Positions 17,325-26,767 of a stretch of 44,100 nucleotides of DNA are shown one piece after another. The notes beneath the pieces were generated by a model, which ran no database searches, was not told where the DNA came from, and saw nothing but the letters and a program-made list of their open reading frames with translations. This DNA comes from an uncultured Gammaproteobacteria bacterium (GTDB lineage Bacteria > Pseudomonadota > Gammaproteobacteria > Pseudomonadales > Ketobacteraceae). The stretch spans positions 1 to 44,100 of the forward strand of contig CAJXZM010000032.1 of assembly GCA_913063125.1 (NCBI GenBank), read 5' to 3'. The position numbers and the translations under genes are program-made. Position 1 is the stretch's first letter. The number at the start of each line of letters is the position of its first letter.

Positions 17325-19238
17325 ATGATTCAACTCAAATCAATTTCCCTTTATCGTGGTGATAAAAACCTGATCAAAAATGGCGATTTTACAGCGCACC
17401 CTGGCTGGCACGTCGGTCTAACCGGTCGGAACGGGTGTGGAAAGTCATCGCTATTTTCTCTTTTAAGGGGAGAGCTTCACGTTGATCACGGGGATTGCCG
17501 TATACCCAAAGACTGGGCGATCGCACATATGGCACAGGAAATTGATGCCTTGGACCGTCCAGCCATTGAATTTGTTATGGATGGGGACCAACCATTACGT
17601 GATTTTCAAGCAGCCCTTATCAAAGCGGAAGCAGATGATAACAACCATCAAATTGCGCACATCCATCACGAACTGGATAATATTGATGCCTACACTGCAG
17701 AATCAAAAGCAGCCAAATTACTTAGCGGACTAGGCTTCACTCAAGAGCAGTTTGTAATACCCGTTCAAGATTTTTCTGGTGGCTGGCGCATGCGCCTTAA
17801 CCTTGCCAAAACACTGATGTGTCGTTCAGATTTATTGCTACTGGATGAACCCACTAACCACTTAGACTTAGACGCAATCCTCTGGTTAGAAGACTGGCTG
17901 AAACAGTATCCTGGCACTTTAATGCTCATTTCTCATGACAGAGAGTTTCTGGACAGCATTGTTCAGCACATCGTACATGTTGAACATCAGTCGCTGAACC
18001 ACTACAAAGGCAATTACTCCAACTTTGAAGTACAACGGGCAATGCATTTGCAGCAGCAACAATCCGCATTTGAAAAGCAGCAGCGAGAAGTTGCTCATAT
18101 GCAAAAGTACATTGACCGTTTTCGTGCGCAAGCCACCAAAGCTCGCCAAGCACAAAGTCGATTAAAGGCACTGGATCGTTTGGAACTTATTGCTCCAGCG
18201 CATATAGACTCACCATTTACCTTTCACTTTAAAACACCAGATAACATGTCGGATCCATTATTGGCGATCCACAATGCCAGTGTTGGTTATGGCGACACCG
18301 AAATACTCTCCAAGATAAAGATTGAACTCGGCCCAAGCTCTCGTATCGGTTTACTTGGCCCCAATGGCGCAGGTAAATCTACATTAATCAAAACCCTGGT
18401 TGGAGACCTTGAATTATTAAAGGGTGACAAAACGGTCAGCGAACATTGCCGTATTGGATATTTTGCTCAGCATCAACTTGACCAGCTTGACCCTGTCGCA
18501 TGCCCATTATTAGAATTACAACGCCTAACCCCTACAACCTCCGAAGCCGTTTTACGAAAGTATTTAGGTAGCTTTAACTTTATCGGCGACCAGGTGTTAG
18601 ACCCTATTGGCCGCTTCTCTGGTGGTGAAAAAGCCCGCCTTGCATTGGCACTGATTATTTGGGATAAACCCAACCTCCTGTTATTAGATGAACCCACCAA
18701 CCATTTAGATTTAGATATGCGCCATGCTCTGACGATGGCACTTCAAACATTCGAGGGCGCCCTGCTGATTGTATCTCATGATCGACATTTAATTCGCAGT
18801 GTCACCGACAACCTATACCTTGTCGCCAACGGTCGGGCAGACGAGTTTAAAGGGGATTTGGAAGATTACGCTCAGTGGCTAACCGACTTTAGAAATCAAC
18901 AAAAACAACCAAATCGAGACAGCGACGACCCTAACGAAGCTAAAACAGACAAAAAAGCCGAGCGACAAAAAGCAGCTGAACTACGCAAACACCTTGCGCC
19001 GTTAAAGAAAAAAGCGGACAAGGCTGAAAAATCCATGAATAAAATCCAGCAAGAAAAAGTCAACATCGAACAACAATTAGCAGACCCTGCGATCTACGAC
19101 GGCGAAAACAAAAAACAGCTAACAACCCTGCTCAGACAACAAGGGGAACTGAACCTACAAATAGAAGAGTTTGAGCTTGAATGGATGGAGGCAATAGAAG
19201 CCATGGAAGAACTGGCTGCCACATTAAACGACAAATAA
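17325..19238 (+). CDS. yheS: ABC-F family ATPase (YheS-like)
   Basis: A soluble protein with two ABC domains and no membrane domain, of the ABC-F group that acts on the ribosome. The start at 17325 gives 637 residues, the same length as E. coli YheS, beginning MIQLKSISLYRG. The frame is open upstream to 17178, but that would start inside the algP terminator. Domain 1 has Walker A GRNGCGKSS, signature FSGGWRMRL and Walker B LLLLDEPTNHLD. The inter-domain linker contains an Arg/Gln/Ala-rich helical pair (about 245-290). Domain 2 has GPNGAGKST, FSGGEKARL and LLLLDEPTNHLD. A charged coiled coil forms the C-terminal 90 residues. Location after algP matches P. aeruginosa as I recall it. Confidence 0.93.
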   Translation: MIQLKSISLYRGDKNLIKNGDFTAHPGWHVGLTGRNGCGKSSLFSLLRGELHVDHGDCRIPKDWAIAHMAQEIDALDRPAIEFVMDGDQPLRDFQAALIKAEADDNNHQIAHIHHELDNIDAYTAESKAAKLLSGLGFTQEQFVIPVQDFSGGWRMRLNLAKTLMCRSDLLLLDEPTNHLDLDAILWLEDWLKQYPGTLMLISHDREFLDSIVQHIVHVEHQSLNHYKGNYSNFEVQRAMHLQQQQSAFEKQQREVAHMQKYIDRFRAQATKARQAQSRLKALDRLELIAPAHIDSPFTFHFKTPDNMSDPLLAIHNASVGYGDTEILSKIKIELGPSSRIGLLGPNGAGKSTLIKTLVGDLELLKGDKTVSEHCRIGYFAQHQLDQLDPVACPLLELQRLTPTTSEAVLRKYLGSFNFIGDQVLDPIGRFSGGEKARLALALIIWDKPNLLLLDEPTNHLDLDMRHALTMALQTFEGALLIVSHDRHLIRSVTDNLYLVANGRADEFKGDLEDYAQWLTDFRNQQKQPNRDSDDPNEAKTDKKAERQKAAELRKHLAPLKKKADKAEKSMNKIQQEKVNIEQQLADPAIYDGENKKQLTTLLRQQGELNLQIEEFELEWMEAIEAMEELAATLNDK

Positions 19239-19357
19239 ATGCGTTAGTCGCAAAAAATCCTGCCCGCCCCTCTTGCTAACCCCTCAATCCTGACACACAA
19301 TCAACAGAACCAATGAGTTTCAGTATTTCTATTGAGTCCTAGATAGAGGGGAACAGA

Positions 19358-20728
19358 ATGTCAATAACAGCTCAAACACCCACCCAACCCATCAGCCCTG
19401 ACTCCCAGTCACCCAAATACCTCTGCACTATTCCCGGGGATGGCGGCAAACCTCTGATTGGTTATACGCTCGAATTTATGAAAGACCCTATCGATATGCT
19501 GCAAAAGCGCTATCAACGATATGGCGAGATATCTTGGGTTAATGTATTTGGCATCCGTATGGTTCAAATGATTGGGCCCGACGCGACTCAGTTTGTGTTT
19601 ATGAATAAAGGCAATATATTCTCTAACAACCAGGGCTGGGACTTCTTTATTGGCAAGTTTTTTCACCGTGGTATTATGTTATTGGATTTTGAAGAGCACC
19701 GCTGGCATCGCCGAATCATGCAGCAAGCCTTTAACAAACCCGTGCTAAAGGCTTACATTCAACGCATGAACCCGCAAATTGAGCATGGAATCCAACAACT
19801 ACGCCACAAGAAAAAACTCAATATACTTCCCACCATAAAACAACTAACGCTCAACCTTGCAACCGATGTGTTTATGGGTGGCAAACTCGGCAAAGAAAAT
19901 GACAAAATTAACGATGCTTTTATCCATACCGTGAAAGCCGGTACCGCTCTCATTCGTAAACCTGTCCCTGGTTTACGTTGGAAAAAAGGCTTAGATAGCA
20001 GGAAGGTGTTAGAAGATTTTTTCTATACCCGCATTGCAAAAAAGCGTAAAAGCCATGAGGACGACATGTTCTCTGTCTTATGCCGTGCTGAAACGGAAGA
20101 TGGTGATCGGTTTACCGATGATGATATCGTTAATCATATGATATTTTTAATGATGGCCGCCCATGACACCTCCACTATCACTCTATCCACAATGTTTTAT
20201 CACCTTGCCAAGAACCCCGAATGGCAAGAGAAAGTTCGAGAAGAAAGCCGTGCGTTAGGAAAGAAGTATCTAGATTACGATGATCTCGATAAAATGACCG
20301 CACTTTCATTAGTCATGAAAGAATCGTTACGCATGTGCCCTCCCGTTCCATCTATCCCTAGAAAAACGGTTAAAGATTGTGAATTCAAAGGGTTTAAAAT
20401 CCCAAAGGGCTCCATGATCAATATTTTCCCTTACTTTAACGGGTATATGGAAGCCTATTGGAAAGATCCAGAAACATTCGACCCCGAGCGTTTTTCCGAT
20501 AAGCGCAGAGAAGACAAAATCCACCCCTACGCCTGGGCTCCTTTTGGCGGCGGTGCACACAAATGTATAGGCTTGCATTTCGCAGATTTACAAGTCAAAG
20601 CCATCATGCATCAGGTTGTGTTGAACTATCGCTGGTCTGTTGATAAAGACTACGAAATGCCCCTGGATACCACCAGCTTGCCGGTTCCCAAAGATGGCTT
20701 ACCCGTAAAGTGGGAAAAAATTAAGTAA
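19358..20728 (+). CDS. Cytochrome P450 (first of two)
   Basis: A 456-residue haem monooxygenase without a membrane anchor, so probably soluble. The I-helix oxygen-activation motif is AAHDTST, the K-helix ExxR is ESLR, and the haem loop is APFGGGAHKCIG with C403 as thiolate ligand. The start has GAGGGG a few bases upstream. The family cannot be fixed by eye; substrates for this kind of bacterial P450 include fatty acids, sterols and terpenes. Its electron donor is not adjacent, though a ferredoxin-NADP reductase (fpr) lies 1.8 kb downstream. It is a single gene facing the DUF3047 gene. Confidence 0.95.
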   Translation: MSITAQTPTQPISPDSQSPKYLCTIPGDGGKPLIGYTLEFMKDPIDMLQKRYQRYGEISWVNVFGIRMVQMIGPDATQFVFMNKGNIFSNNQGWDFFIGKFFHRGIMLLDFEEHRWHRRIMQQAFNKPVLKAYIQRMNPQIEHGIQQLRHKKKLNILPTIKQLTLNLATDVFMGGKLGKENDKINDAFIHTVKAGTALIRKPVPGLRWKKGLDSRKVLEDFFYTRIAKKRKSHEDDMFSVLCRAETEDGDRFTDDDIVNHMIFLMMAAHDTSTITLSTMFYHLAKNPEWQEKVREESRALGKKYLDYDDLDKMTALSLVMKESLRMCPPVPSIPRKTVKDCEFKGFKIPKGSMINIFPYFNGYMEAYWKDPETFDPERFSDKRREDKIHPYAWAPFGGGAHKCIGLHFADLQVKAIMHQVVLNYRWSVDKDYEMPLDTTSLPVPKDGLPVKWEKIK

Positions 20729-20753
20729 TAAGCATCAGAAACATACGATTGGC

Positions 20754-20797
20754 TAACTATGCTCTCTATGGAGTCATCGCTATAGCGAGTATAGTTA
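20754..20797. terminator. Hairpin between convergent P450 and DUF3047 genes
   Basis: TAACTATGCTC and GAGTATAGTTA pair over 11 positions with one mismatch around a 22-nt loop. It overlaps the stop codon of the DUF3047 gene. There are no long T-runs, so efficiency is uncertain. Confidence 0.4.
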
Positions 20798-21511
20798 ATC
20801 TTTGGTAAACACAATATCACCGTAATAACTTTCAGCAGAGGAAGATGAGTTATCGGTATCACTCATGATCGCAATAACATCGATATACCGCACATCCTCT
20901 CCAAATGAGCGTTTAAAATCTTCCCGTACATCCCTTTTTTCAGTGTACCAATAGTGTATTGCGTCATCCTTTGATCGCAGGGCTATCATTTTTGAGTGCT
21001 TCGGCGCAAATGCGTTATCCCAACGGGCTTCTTTTTCAACCCCGTTGGCCCACACATAATTTAACGCCATCGTATTCCACGCAAAGAAACCGCCATCAAC
21101 TATGACGTATATTCGCGCAGCATAATCATCCTGGTCTTTAGTCATTTCATCCTGAACCAAAATACGCTTTGTTATTTTCCATCGCCACCCCAAAAAAGGC
21201 GTCTTTTTTAAATCAATACGTATCTTTTTTACCAAACCAGAAGCACTGGCATCACTTATAGCTCTTAATACCGTTACAGCACTATCCTTATTGGCCGTAT
21301 CTTTTATTTCACTTACAAGATCGTAGTCCGTTTCCCCAGAAAAGATTTTTACCTCCCAACCAACCAACACGTTCTCACTAAACTCCCCTACAGCCAAATC
21401 TCCCGTATCCGCCCATAACGAAGTACACATCAGGGTACACATCAGAATAGACTTAAGAGCACCCCAAAAAGTACACCGTAAATTGACAAGTTTATTACTT
21501 AGCAAATCCAA
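20795..21511 (-). CDS. DUF3047 family exported protein
   Basis: A 238-residue protein of unknown function. The N-terminus has a basic start and a hydrophobic stretch (about 16-33, SILMCTLMCTSLWA) typical of a signal peptide, so it is probably periplasmic. Family landmarks are GWRWKITKRI, then DDYAARIYVIVDGG, LNYVWANG, DVREDFKRSFGEDVRYIDV and IMSDTDNSSSSAESYYGDI near the C-terminus. The start is a TTG (21511, or the TTG two codons later at 21505, which is better spaced from GGAGG). It begins 9 bp after the finR stop on the same strand, so it is probably co-transcribed with that regulator. Confidence 0.85.
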   Translation of the reverse strand: MDLLSNKLVNLRCTFWGALKSILMCTLMCTSLWADTGDLAVGEFSENVLVGWEVKIFSGETDYDLVSEIKDTANKDSAVTVLRAISDASASGLVKKIRIDLKKTPFLGWRWKITKRILVQDEMTKDQDDYAARIYVIVDGGFFAWNTMALNYVWANGVEKEARWDNAFAPKHSKMIALRSKDDAIHYWYTEKRDVREDFKRSFGEDVRYIDVIAIMSDTDNSSSSAESYYGDIVFTKD

Positions 21512-21520
21512 GTCCCTCCG

Positions 21521-22420
21521 TTATAACTGCGTCTCTACATCGCTATAGGTTTTACATAGACTGATCCAATGCTCTATTGCCGAGCTTTGGTATTTTTGTT
21601 TATGTAACACAAAATAAAAATGACGTTTTAAGTTTAGCTGGGGAGCCAACAACTTAATAAGAGAACCCCGCTCGAATGCATCCACCAATGCAACTTTTGA
21701 TATACAGCCAATACCTAAATCTGCCTCAACTGCGCGTTTGATGGCCTCCGTGTGCTGTAATTCCAATGCAATGTTGAGTGACGGCAATAAGCCGTGCATA
21801 GCCCTATCAAAGGCCTGCCGCGTACCAGAACCTGGCTCCCGAAGAATCCAGTGTGCTTTTAGCACATCCGCCTTGGTGAGCTTTTTCTTACTGGCATAAG
21901 GGTGGGAGGGAGAGCAAAACAACACTAGCTCGTCATCACACCAGGGGATGATATCAATATCCGGATGTTGCCATTCACCTTCTATAAGGCCAATATCAAG
22001 CTCAAAATTTAGCACTTTTTGAGTAATAGACTCTGTGTTGGCAACCTCTAATGCTACCTTATCACCGGGGTATTTAGCCATATAGCGGGCCATAATCCCA
22101 ACCGCTAAGTAGTTACCAATGGTTAAGGTCGCCCCCACACTCAAGTCCCCTCCTCCCGTATTTCGGGCAAAACGTCGCTCCAACTCTGCAGCCTGCTGCA
22201 ACAATGCCTCCGCCTGGGGTCTAACGCCCTTTCCCAGCGCATTTAGTTGTAGTTTTTTACCCACTCGATCAAACAACTGCATATCGAAGTTTGCCTCAAG
22301 CTCACTCAGTGCACTACTCGCTGCCGACTGAGACATATGAAGGCTATTCGCCGCTTTGGTAATGTTCTCTTCATGAGCGGTTGCAAGAAACACCTCTAAC
22401 TGCCTTAGGCTATAGCGCAT
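21521..22420 (-). CDS. finR: LysR-type regulator, FinR-like
   Basis: A 299-residue LysR-family activator. The winged HTH is at residues 1-60 (RQLEVFLATAHEENITKAAN, then MSQSAASSALSELE), with the effector-binding domain behind it (about 88-295). It is divergent from a subclass I ferredoxin-NADP reductase, the same arrangement as finR/fpr in Pseudomonas, where FinR activates fpr in response to oxidative stress or sulfite. The name rests on this arrangement plus general resemblance, not on an alignment. The 123-bp intergenic region carries a palindrome. A DUF3047 gene follows 9 bp downstream. Confidence 0.85.
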   Translation of the reverse strand: MRYSLRQLEVFLATAHEENITKAANSLHMSQSAASSALSELEANFDMQLFDRVGKKLQLNALGKGVRPQAEALLQQAAELERRFARNTGGGDLSVGATLTIGNYLAVGIMARYMAKYPGDKVALEVANTESITQKVLNFELDIGLIEGEWQHPDIDIIPWCDDELVLFCSPSHPYASKKKLTKADVLKAHWILREPGSGTRQAFDRAMHGLLPSLNIALELQHTEAIKRAVEADLGIGCISKVALVDAFERGSLIKLLAPQLNLKRHFYFVLHKQKYQSSAIEHWISLCKTYSDVETQL

Positions 22421-22494
22421 TTTTCTCTCTTTTAAACAATCAATTATCGGAAATATCGATTACACATATCAATTTAACCCGTTTTACCGATAGG

Positions 22495-22509
22495 TTAGCG
22501 TTACGCTAA
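22495..22509 (+). promoter_or_regulatory. Palindrome in the finR-fpr intergenic region
   Basis: TTAGCG-TTA-CGCTAA is a perfect 6-3-6 inverted repeat, 35 bp before the fpr start. It may be an operator or a short 5' hairpin in the fpr transcript. A second imperfect dyad, ATCGGAAATATCGAT, lies at 22446-22460 nearer finR. Confidence 0.4.
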
Positions 22510-22543
22510 AGTACTTGCAACCACTAATAAGGAGCAAACGATC

Positions 22544-23314
22544 ATGGCAAGTTTCATTAAAGAGCAAGTTACCAGTGTTACCCATTGGAACGATACATTG
22601 TTTAGCTTTACCACTAGCCGTGACCCTTCGTTTCGATTTAAAAATGGCCATTTTATTATGATGGGGCTTGAACTTGAGGGCCGTCCACTAATGCGCGCAT
22701 ACAGCATTGCCAGCGCAAATTATGAAGACGAGTTGGAGTTTTTTAGCATCAAGGTTCAGGATGGCCCCCTCACATCTAAGCTACAAAAGATCGAGGTGGG
22801 TGATGAAATCCTATTAAGTAAAAAACCCACTGGCACACTATTGCAAGAGAATTTATTACCGGGGAAGAACCTTTATCTACTCAGCACAGGCACAGGGTTG
22901 GCGCCTTTTATGAGTATCATTAAGGACCCTGAAGTTTACGAGCAATATGAACATATTATTCTGGTACACGGCGTTCGGTATACTTCTGAACTAGCGTATC
23001 AAGAAATCATCAGCCAAGAGCTTCCCAACAATGAATTTTTTGGTGACGATGTGAAAAACAAATTGATCTATTATCCTTCTGTAACCAGAGAGAAATATGT
23101 CAATAATGGCCGTGTTACCGATTTAATTACCTCAGGAAAACTAACACGCGATATTGGCCTACCTGCAATAAGCAAAGAAGATGACCGCTTTATGATTTGT
23201 GGTAGTACAGCGATGTTGAAGGATTCTTGTGAAATTTTAGATGCTTTAGGATTAGAGGAAGCACGTCAAGGTAACCAGGGACATTATGTGATTGAGAGGG
23301 CTTTTGTGGGGTAA
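22544..23314 (+). CDS. fpr: Ferredoxin/flavodoxin-NADP(+) reductase
   Basis: An FAD enzyme that exchanges electrons between NADPH and ferredoxin or flavodoxin, often in oxidative-stress defence; it could also supply the P450s here. At 256 residues it has the length of Pseudomonas/Azotobacter Fpr. The FAD-binding motif is RAYSIAS (about 50), the pyrophosphate/nicotinamide site is STGTGLAPFMS (about 115), and the NADP domain ends with MICGSTAMLKD. The C-terminus is AFVG, where I would expect FVEK in the Azotobacter/Pseudomonas enzymes, so the tail that covers the flavin differs slightly. AAGGAG lies nine bases before the ATG. Confidence 0.95.
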   Translation: MASFIKEQVTSVTHWNDTLFSFTTSRDPSFRFKNGHFIMMGLELEGRPLMRAYSIASANYEDELEFFSIKVQDGPLTSKLQKIEVGDEILLSKKPTGTLLQENLLPGKNLYLLSTGTGLAPFMSIIKDPEVYEQYEHIILVHGVRYTSELAYQEIISQELPNNEFFGDDVKNKLIYYPSVTREKYVNNGRVTDLITSGKLTRDIGLPAISKEDDRFMICGSTAMLKDSCEILDALGLEEARQGNQGHYVIERAFVG

Positions 23315-23342
23315 TTATGGAAATAAAGGATTGTAGCGCTAA

Positions 23343-24242
23343 TTAAACACCGTGACGCAAGAAATCATTTAATAGCGCTACAACTTCCCCATGTTTTTCC
23401 AAAAAAGTGAGATGCTTACTGTGACTGAGAATATGTATGGTTGAGTTAGGGATTTGCTCATCCAACGACCTAGCAAAAGCAATTGGACAAATCGGATCCG
23501 ATTCTCCACTAATCAGCAACGTAGGGGCTTTTATATGAGGCAACTTTGCTTTGATTTGAAGTTGCCCTTCACTAACGTCCTTTAATAATTCACAAAAATG
23601 TTGTTGATTAACCTTCAAATCCTTAAACATCTTATTCTTAATAATAGAGTGCATTGCTGGGGGATAGTAAAAACACATCTCCATCAACTCATCTATATCT
23701 TGTGTTCCTTCAAGCCGTTCAAACACATCAACCATAATTGACATCACTGAACAACCATTCAGACTTCTCGCTTCTGGCACCGAAAAAAGACACAATTTAT
23801 CTATCTGTTCAGGGTAATGATATGCATGATAAATGGATAGCGTCGAACCTAAAGAAACACCCACCAAGGTAATCCGCTCAAGCTCTAACGCTGCCATAAA
23901 CTGCTTCAGCCAGTGACTTAAATTTCGTAGATTATGCCGCCCGTTGTTAAGTCTGCTCGATGCAGAAAAACCAGGGACATCGGGCGCAATGACTCGACAC
24001 CCCGACGACACACTCTTCATTAACGAGCGATAATGTGTTTTGGGGGAAGCTACACCATGAAGAAATACAACAGGATCCCCTTCCCCCCCTTCTAGATATC
24101 GAACAGTGCTTCCATCAACAACAACAGACTTAGTCCGTAAAGAACCTAAGTACGTCGAGACATGGGTCTTCAAAAGATGAAGTTCCTGCCCCTGAAGGAA
24201 AGATGTATTAGTTATTTCATATGCGCTCATAGTTGAAATCAT
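23343..24242 (-). CDS. Alpha/beta-fold hydrolase
   Basis: A 299-residue hydrolase with the full triad. The oxyanion strand reads VVFLHGVASPK (about 58-68), the nucleophile elbow is GVSLGS with S130, the acid is D249 in GESDPICP, and the histidine is H277 in SKHLTF. There is no signal peptide, so it is cytoplasmic. It resembles the broad ester/epoxide/MhpC-like group; a substrate cannot be assigned. A second ATG at codon 5 is as good a start, and neither has a clear ribosome site. It faces fpr and is divergent from the MMPL exporter across 164 bp. Confidence 0.9.
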   Translation of the reverse strand: MISTMSAYEITNTSFLQGQELHLLKTHVSTYLGSLRTKSVVVDGSTVRYLEGGEGDPVVFLHGVASPKTHYRSLMKSVSSGCRVIAPDVPGFSASSRLNNGRHNLRNLSHWLKQFMAALELERITLVGVSLGSTLSIYHAYHYPEQIDKLCLFSVPEARSLNGCSVMSIMVDVFERLEGTQDIDELMEMCFYYPPAMHSIIKNKMFKDLKVNQQHFCELLKDVSEGQLQIKAKLPHIKAPTLLISGESDPICPIAFARSLDEQIPNSTIHILSHSKHLTFLEKHGEVVALLNDFLRHGV

Positions 24243-24406
24243 ACCATTAATGGCTATAAAAAGAACAACTCCAACAACATACCCTTTACAAACTCAAACC
24301 AAGGCTTCACCTATTCTGCAACCTATTTCACTACTCCTGGTCTATCATCAATACTACTCAGAGCTAAATGCTACTTTCACGGATTTAACACCACAGGGTT
24401 ATTTAT

Positions 24407-26725
24407 ATGTCTGAACGCGTTGCAGAGTTCACTTTACGCTGGCGTTGGCTTGTTATCTTTTCACTTCTAGCGGTTGTTTTTGGGGCGGGGTATGGCGCTA
24501 AAAATATTGAATTCAGTTCAAATTACCGTGTATTTTTTGCTGAAGGGAATGAACAGCTAGAAGCCTTTAGCAACTTACAAAACATCTACAATAAATCTGA
24601 CAACATTCTTATTGTAATGTCACCTAAAGGTGAAAACGGGAAAATAGGTGATGGTACCGTATTCACTGCCTCTTTTCTCAATGCCGTACAGAACGTCACT
24701 GAAGCTGCATGGCAACTGCCCTGGTCAACACGCGTTGATTCTATTAGCAACTACCAGCATAGCCAGGGCATCGAGGACGAGTTACTTATCGATGACTTGG
24801 TATCTGAAGATCGACCTTTAGATGCAACCGAAATACAACGTATCAAAGACATAACCAACGCCGACCCATTAATTTATGGTCGCCTTGTCGCAGACACCGG
24901 CAAAGTCACCTTAGTCAATGTCACTATACAAACACCCGAATTATCAGAAGAGGAAACACCTCACCTTGTAAAACTCACTAGAGAAATGGTGACGCAATTT
25001 CGAACAGACTATCCAGCCATTGAATTCCGCCTCACCGGCGCAATTTTTCTAGACAACGCCTTCAGCGAGATGGCTAAAAAGGACATGGTATCCCTCGTTC
25101 CTATTATGTTTATCATTCTAATTGTGACGCTCGGACTGTTCTTGCGCTCCTTCAGTGCAACATTTGCAACGCTAATCATCATCATATTATCGATTATTAG
25201 CGCGATGGGGTTATTCGGCTGGCTAGGCTGGACATTAACGCCTCCCTCTAGCGCTGCACCCACCATCATCATGACCATGGCTATTGCCGATTGTGTGCAT
25301 ATACTGGTTTCAATGTTATACGGTATGCGCACAGGTTTAGAGAAAAACGAAGCCATCAAAGAAAGTATACGCATTAATTTTATGCCCATCCTGATAACAA
25401 GCATCACCACAGCCTTTGGTTTCTTATCAATGAACTTTAGCGAAGTCCCCCCCTTCAGAGATCTAGGCAATACCGTTGCAATGGGGGTTATTGCAGCATG
25501 GATATTATCGATTCTTTTCTTACCCGCCTTAATGTCTCTTCTACCCGTGACGGTCAAAGCTAACAGCGATAATGAAGACAAACAAAGTACATTTATGCTG
25601 AAACTTGCTGAAAACATCATTCACCATAGAACCTTATACCTATGGGGCACAGTTGGCTTGACGATACTCATGTTAGGTTTATCCACAAAAAACCAGATCA
25701 ATGACGAATTTATTCGCTATTTCAGCACCAATACCGACTTTCGCCAACATACTGATTTTTTAGAAGAGAACATGACCGGTATTTACGGAATGGAATACTC
25801 TCTTAATAGCGGAAAAGAACAGGGCATCAGCGACCCCAGATACTTACGTGATGTAGAGAGACTCACCACATGGTTGCGTACTCTGCCACAAGTAGAGCAC
25901 GTATTTAGCATCACCGATATTTTTAAACGTCTCAATAAAAACATGCACAATGATAACGAGGCCTTTTACAACATCCCTCAAAACAAAGAGTTAGCTTCAC
26001 AATATTTATTACTGTATGAGCTATCACTTCCTTATGGTCTGGACCTTAACAATCAAGTCACTTTGGATAAAAGTGCTACAAAGTTAACCGTTACCATCCA
26101 AAATTCCTCTAGCGCAGACAGTATTGCTTTAGAAAACAAAATCAATCAGTGGATCGACAACAATGCTCAGTTTGACAGTTACTACGTTGCCAGCCCTAAC
26201 CTTATGTTCTCTCATATAGGTGAGCGTAATGTATCTTCAATGATTTTTGGTACATTACTCGCTTTATTCTTCATTTCATTGATCCTTATCGTTGCCTTGC
26301 GGTCCCCTCGTTTGGGTTTAATAAGCCTCGCGCCGAACCTTATCCCTGCTGGAATTGCTTTTGGTGTCTGGGGGTTATTCTATGGCAATCTAGGTATGGC
26401 GCTGGGCAGCGCCGTTGGTATGACATTAGGAATTGTTGTTGATGACACCGTGCACTTTTTAAGCAAATATCAACGCGCCCGAAGAGAGCTCAATAAATCA
26501 GCAGAAGATGCTGTGCGTTACGCATTTTCTACCGTCGGGGTCGCTCTTGCGGTAACTACCTTTGTGTTAATTGCAGGCTTTATGGTGCTAGCCTCCTCTG
26601 ACTTTCATATGAACACACATATAGGTCTATTCACTGCGCTCACCATTGCAATCGCACTCATTGTAGACTTCTTTTTCTTACCTTCATTACTCATATTTGT
26701 TGAAGGCGAAAAAAAGAAGCCTTAA
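24407..26725 (+). CDS. MMPL/RND-superfamily exporter (COG1033 type), copy 1
   Basis: A 772-residue inner-membrane transporter with the two-fold RND layout: TM1 (about 14-31), a periplasmic domain, a five-helix block (about 225-385), a second TM/periplasmic/TM block from about 410. It is shorter than AcrB because the porter domains are smaller. Each half has an acidic residue in its functional helix: IADCVHILVSMLYG in the first half and LGIVVDDTVHFLSKY in the second. This group (MMPL, related to HpnN) moves lipids or hydrophobic compounds. There is no adaptor or outer-membrane partner next to it. It is a paralogue of the exporter at 36308, with closely similar motifs throughout (for example ALPQVEHVFS/IDIFKRLNK and AQPKISHARS/VDVVKRLNK regions). 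Confidence 0.92.
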   Translation: MSERVAEFTLRWRWLVIFSLLAVVFGAGYGAKNIEFSSNYRVFFAEGNEQLEAFSNLQNIYNKSDNILIVMSPKGENGKIGDGTVFTASFLNAVQNVTEAAWQLPWSTRVDSISNYQHSQGIEDELLIDDLVSEDRPLDATEIQRIKDITNADPLIYGRLVADTGKVTLVNVTIQTPELSEEETPHLVKLTREMVTQFRTDYPAIEFRLTGAIFLDNAFSEMAKKDMVSLVPIMFIILIVTLGLFLRSFSATFATLIIIILSIISAMGLFGWLGWTLTPPSSAAPTIIMTMAIADCVHILVSMLYGMRTGLEKNEAIKESIRINFMPILITSITTAFGFLSMNFSEVPPFRDLGNTVAMGVIAAWILSILFLPALMSLLPVTVKANSDNEDKQSTFMLKLAENIIHHRTLYLWGTVGLTILMLGLSTKNQINDEFIRYFSTNTDFRQHTDFLEENMTGIYGMEYSLNSGKEQGISDPRYLRDVERLTTWLRTLPQVEHVFSITDIFKRLNKNMHNDNEAFYNIPQNKELASQYLLLYELSLPYGLDLNNQVTLDKSATKLTVTIQNSSSADSIALENKINQWIDNNAQFDSYYVASPNLMFSHIGERNVSSMIFGTLLALFFISLILIVALRSPRLGLISLAPNLIPAGIAFGVWGLFYGNLGMALGSAVGMTLGIVVDDTVHFLSKYQRARRELNKSAEDAVRYAFSTVGVALAVTTFVLIAGFMVLASSDFHMNTHIGLFTALTIAIALIVDFFFLPSLLIFVEGEKKKP

Positions 26726-26767
26726 CTTACCGGTATCAATAAAACAACTAAATGCAATAAAGCAACA

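Noticed and set aside
25009-25620. 203-codon frame on the minus strand within the first MMPL exporter
   Set aside because: Antisense of hydrophobic codons; its own composition is unlike a protein and the exporter frame is intact.
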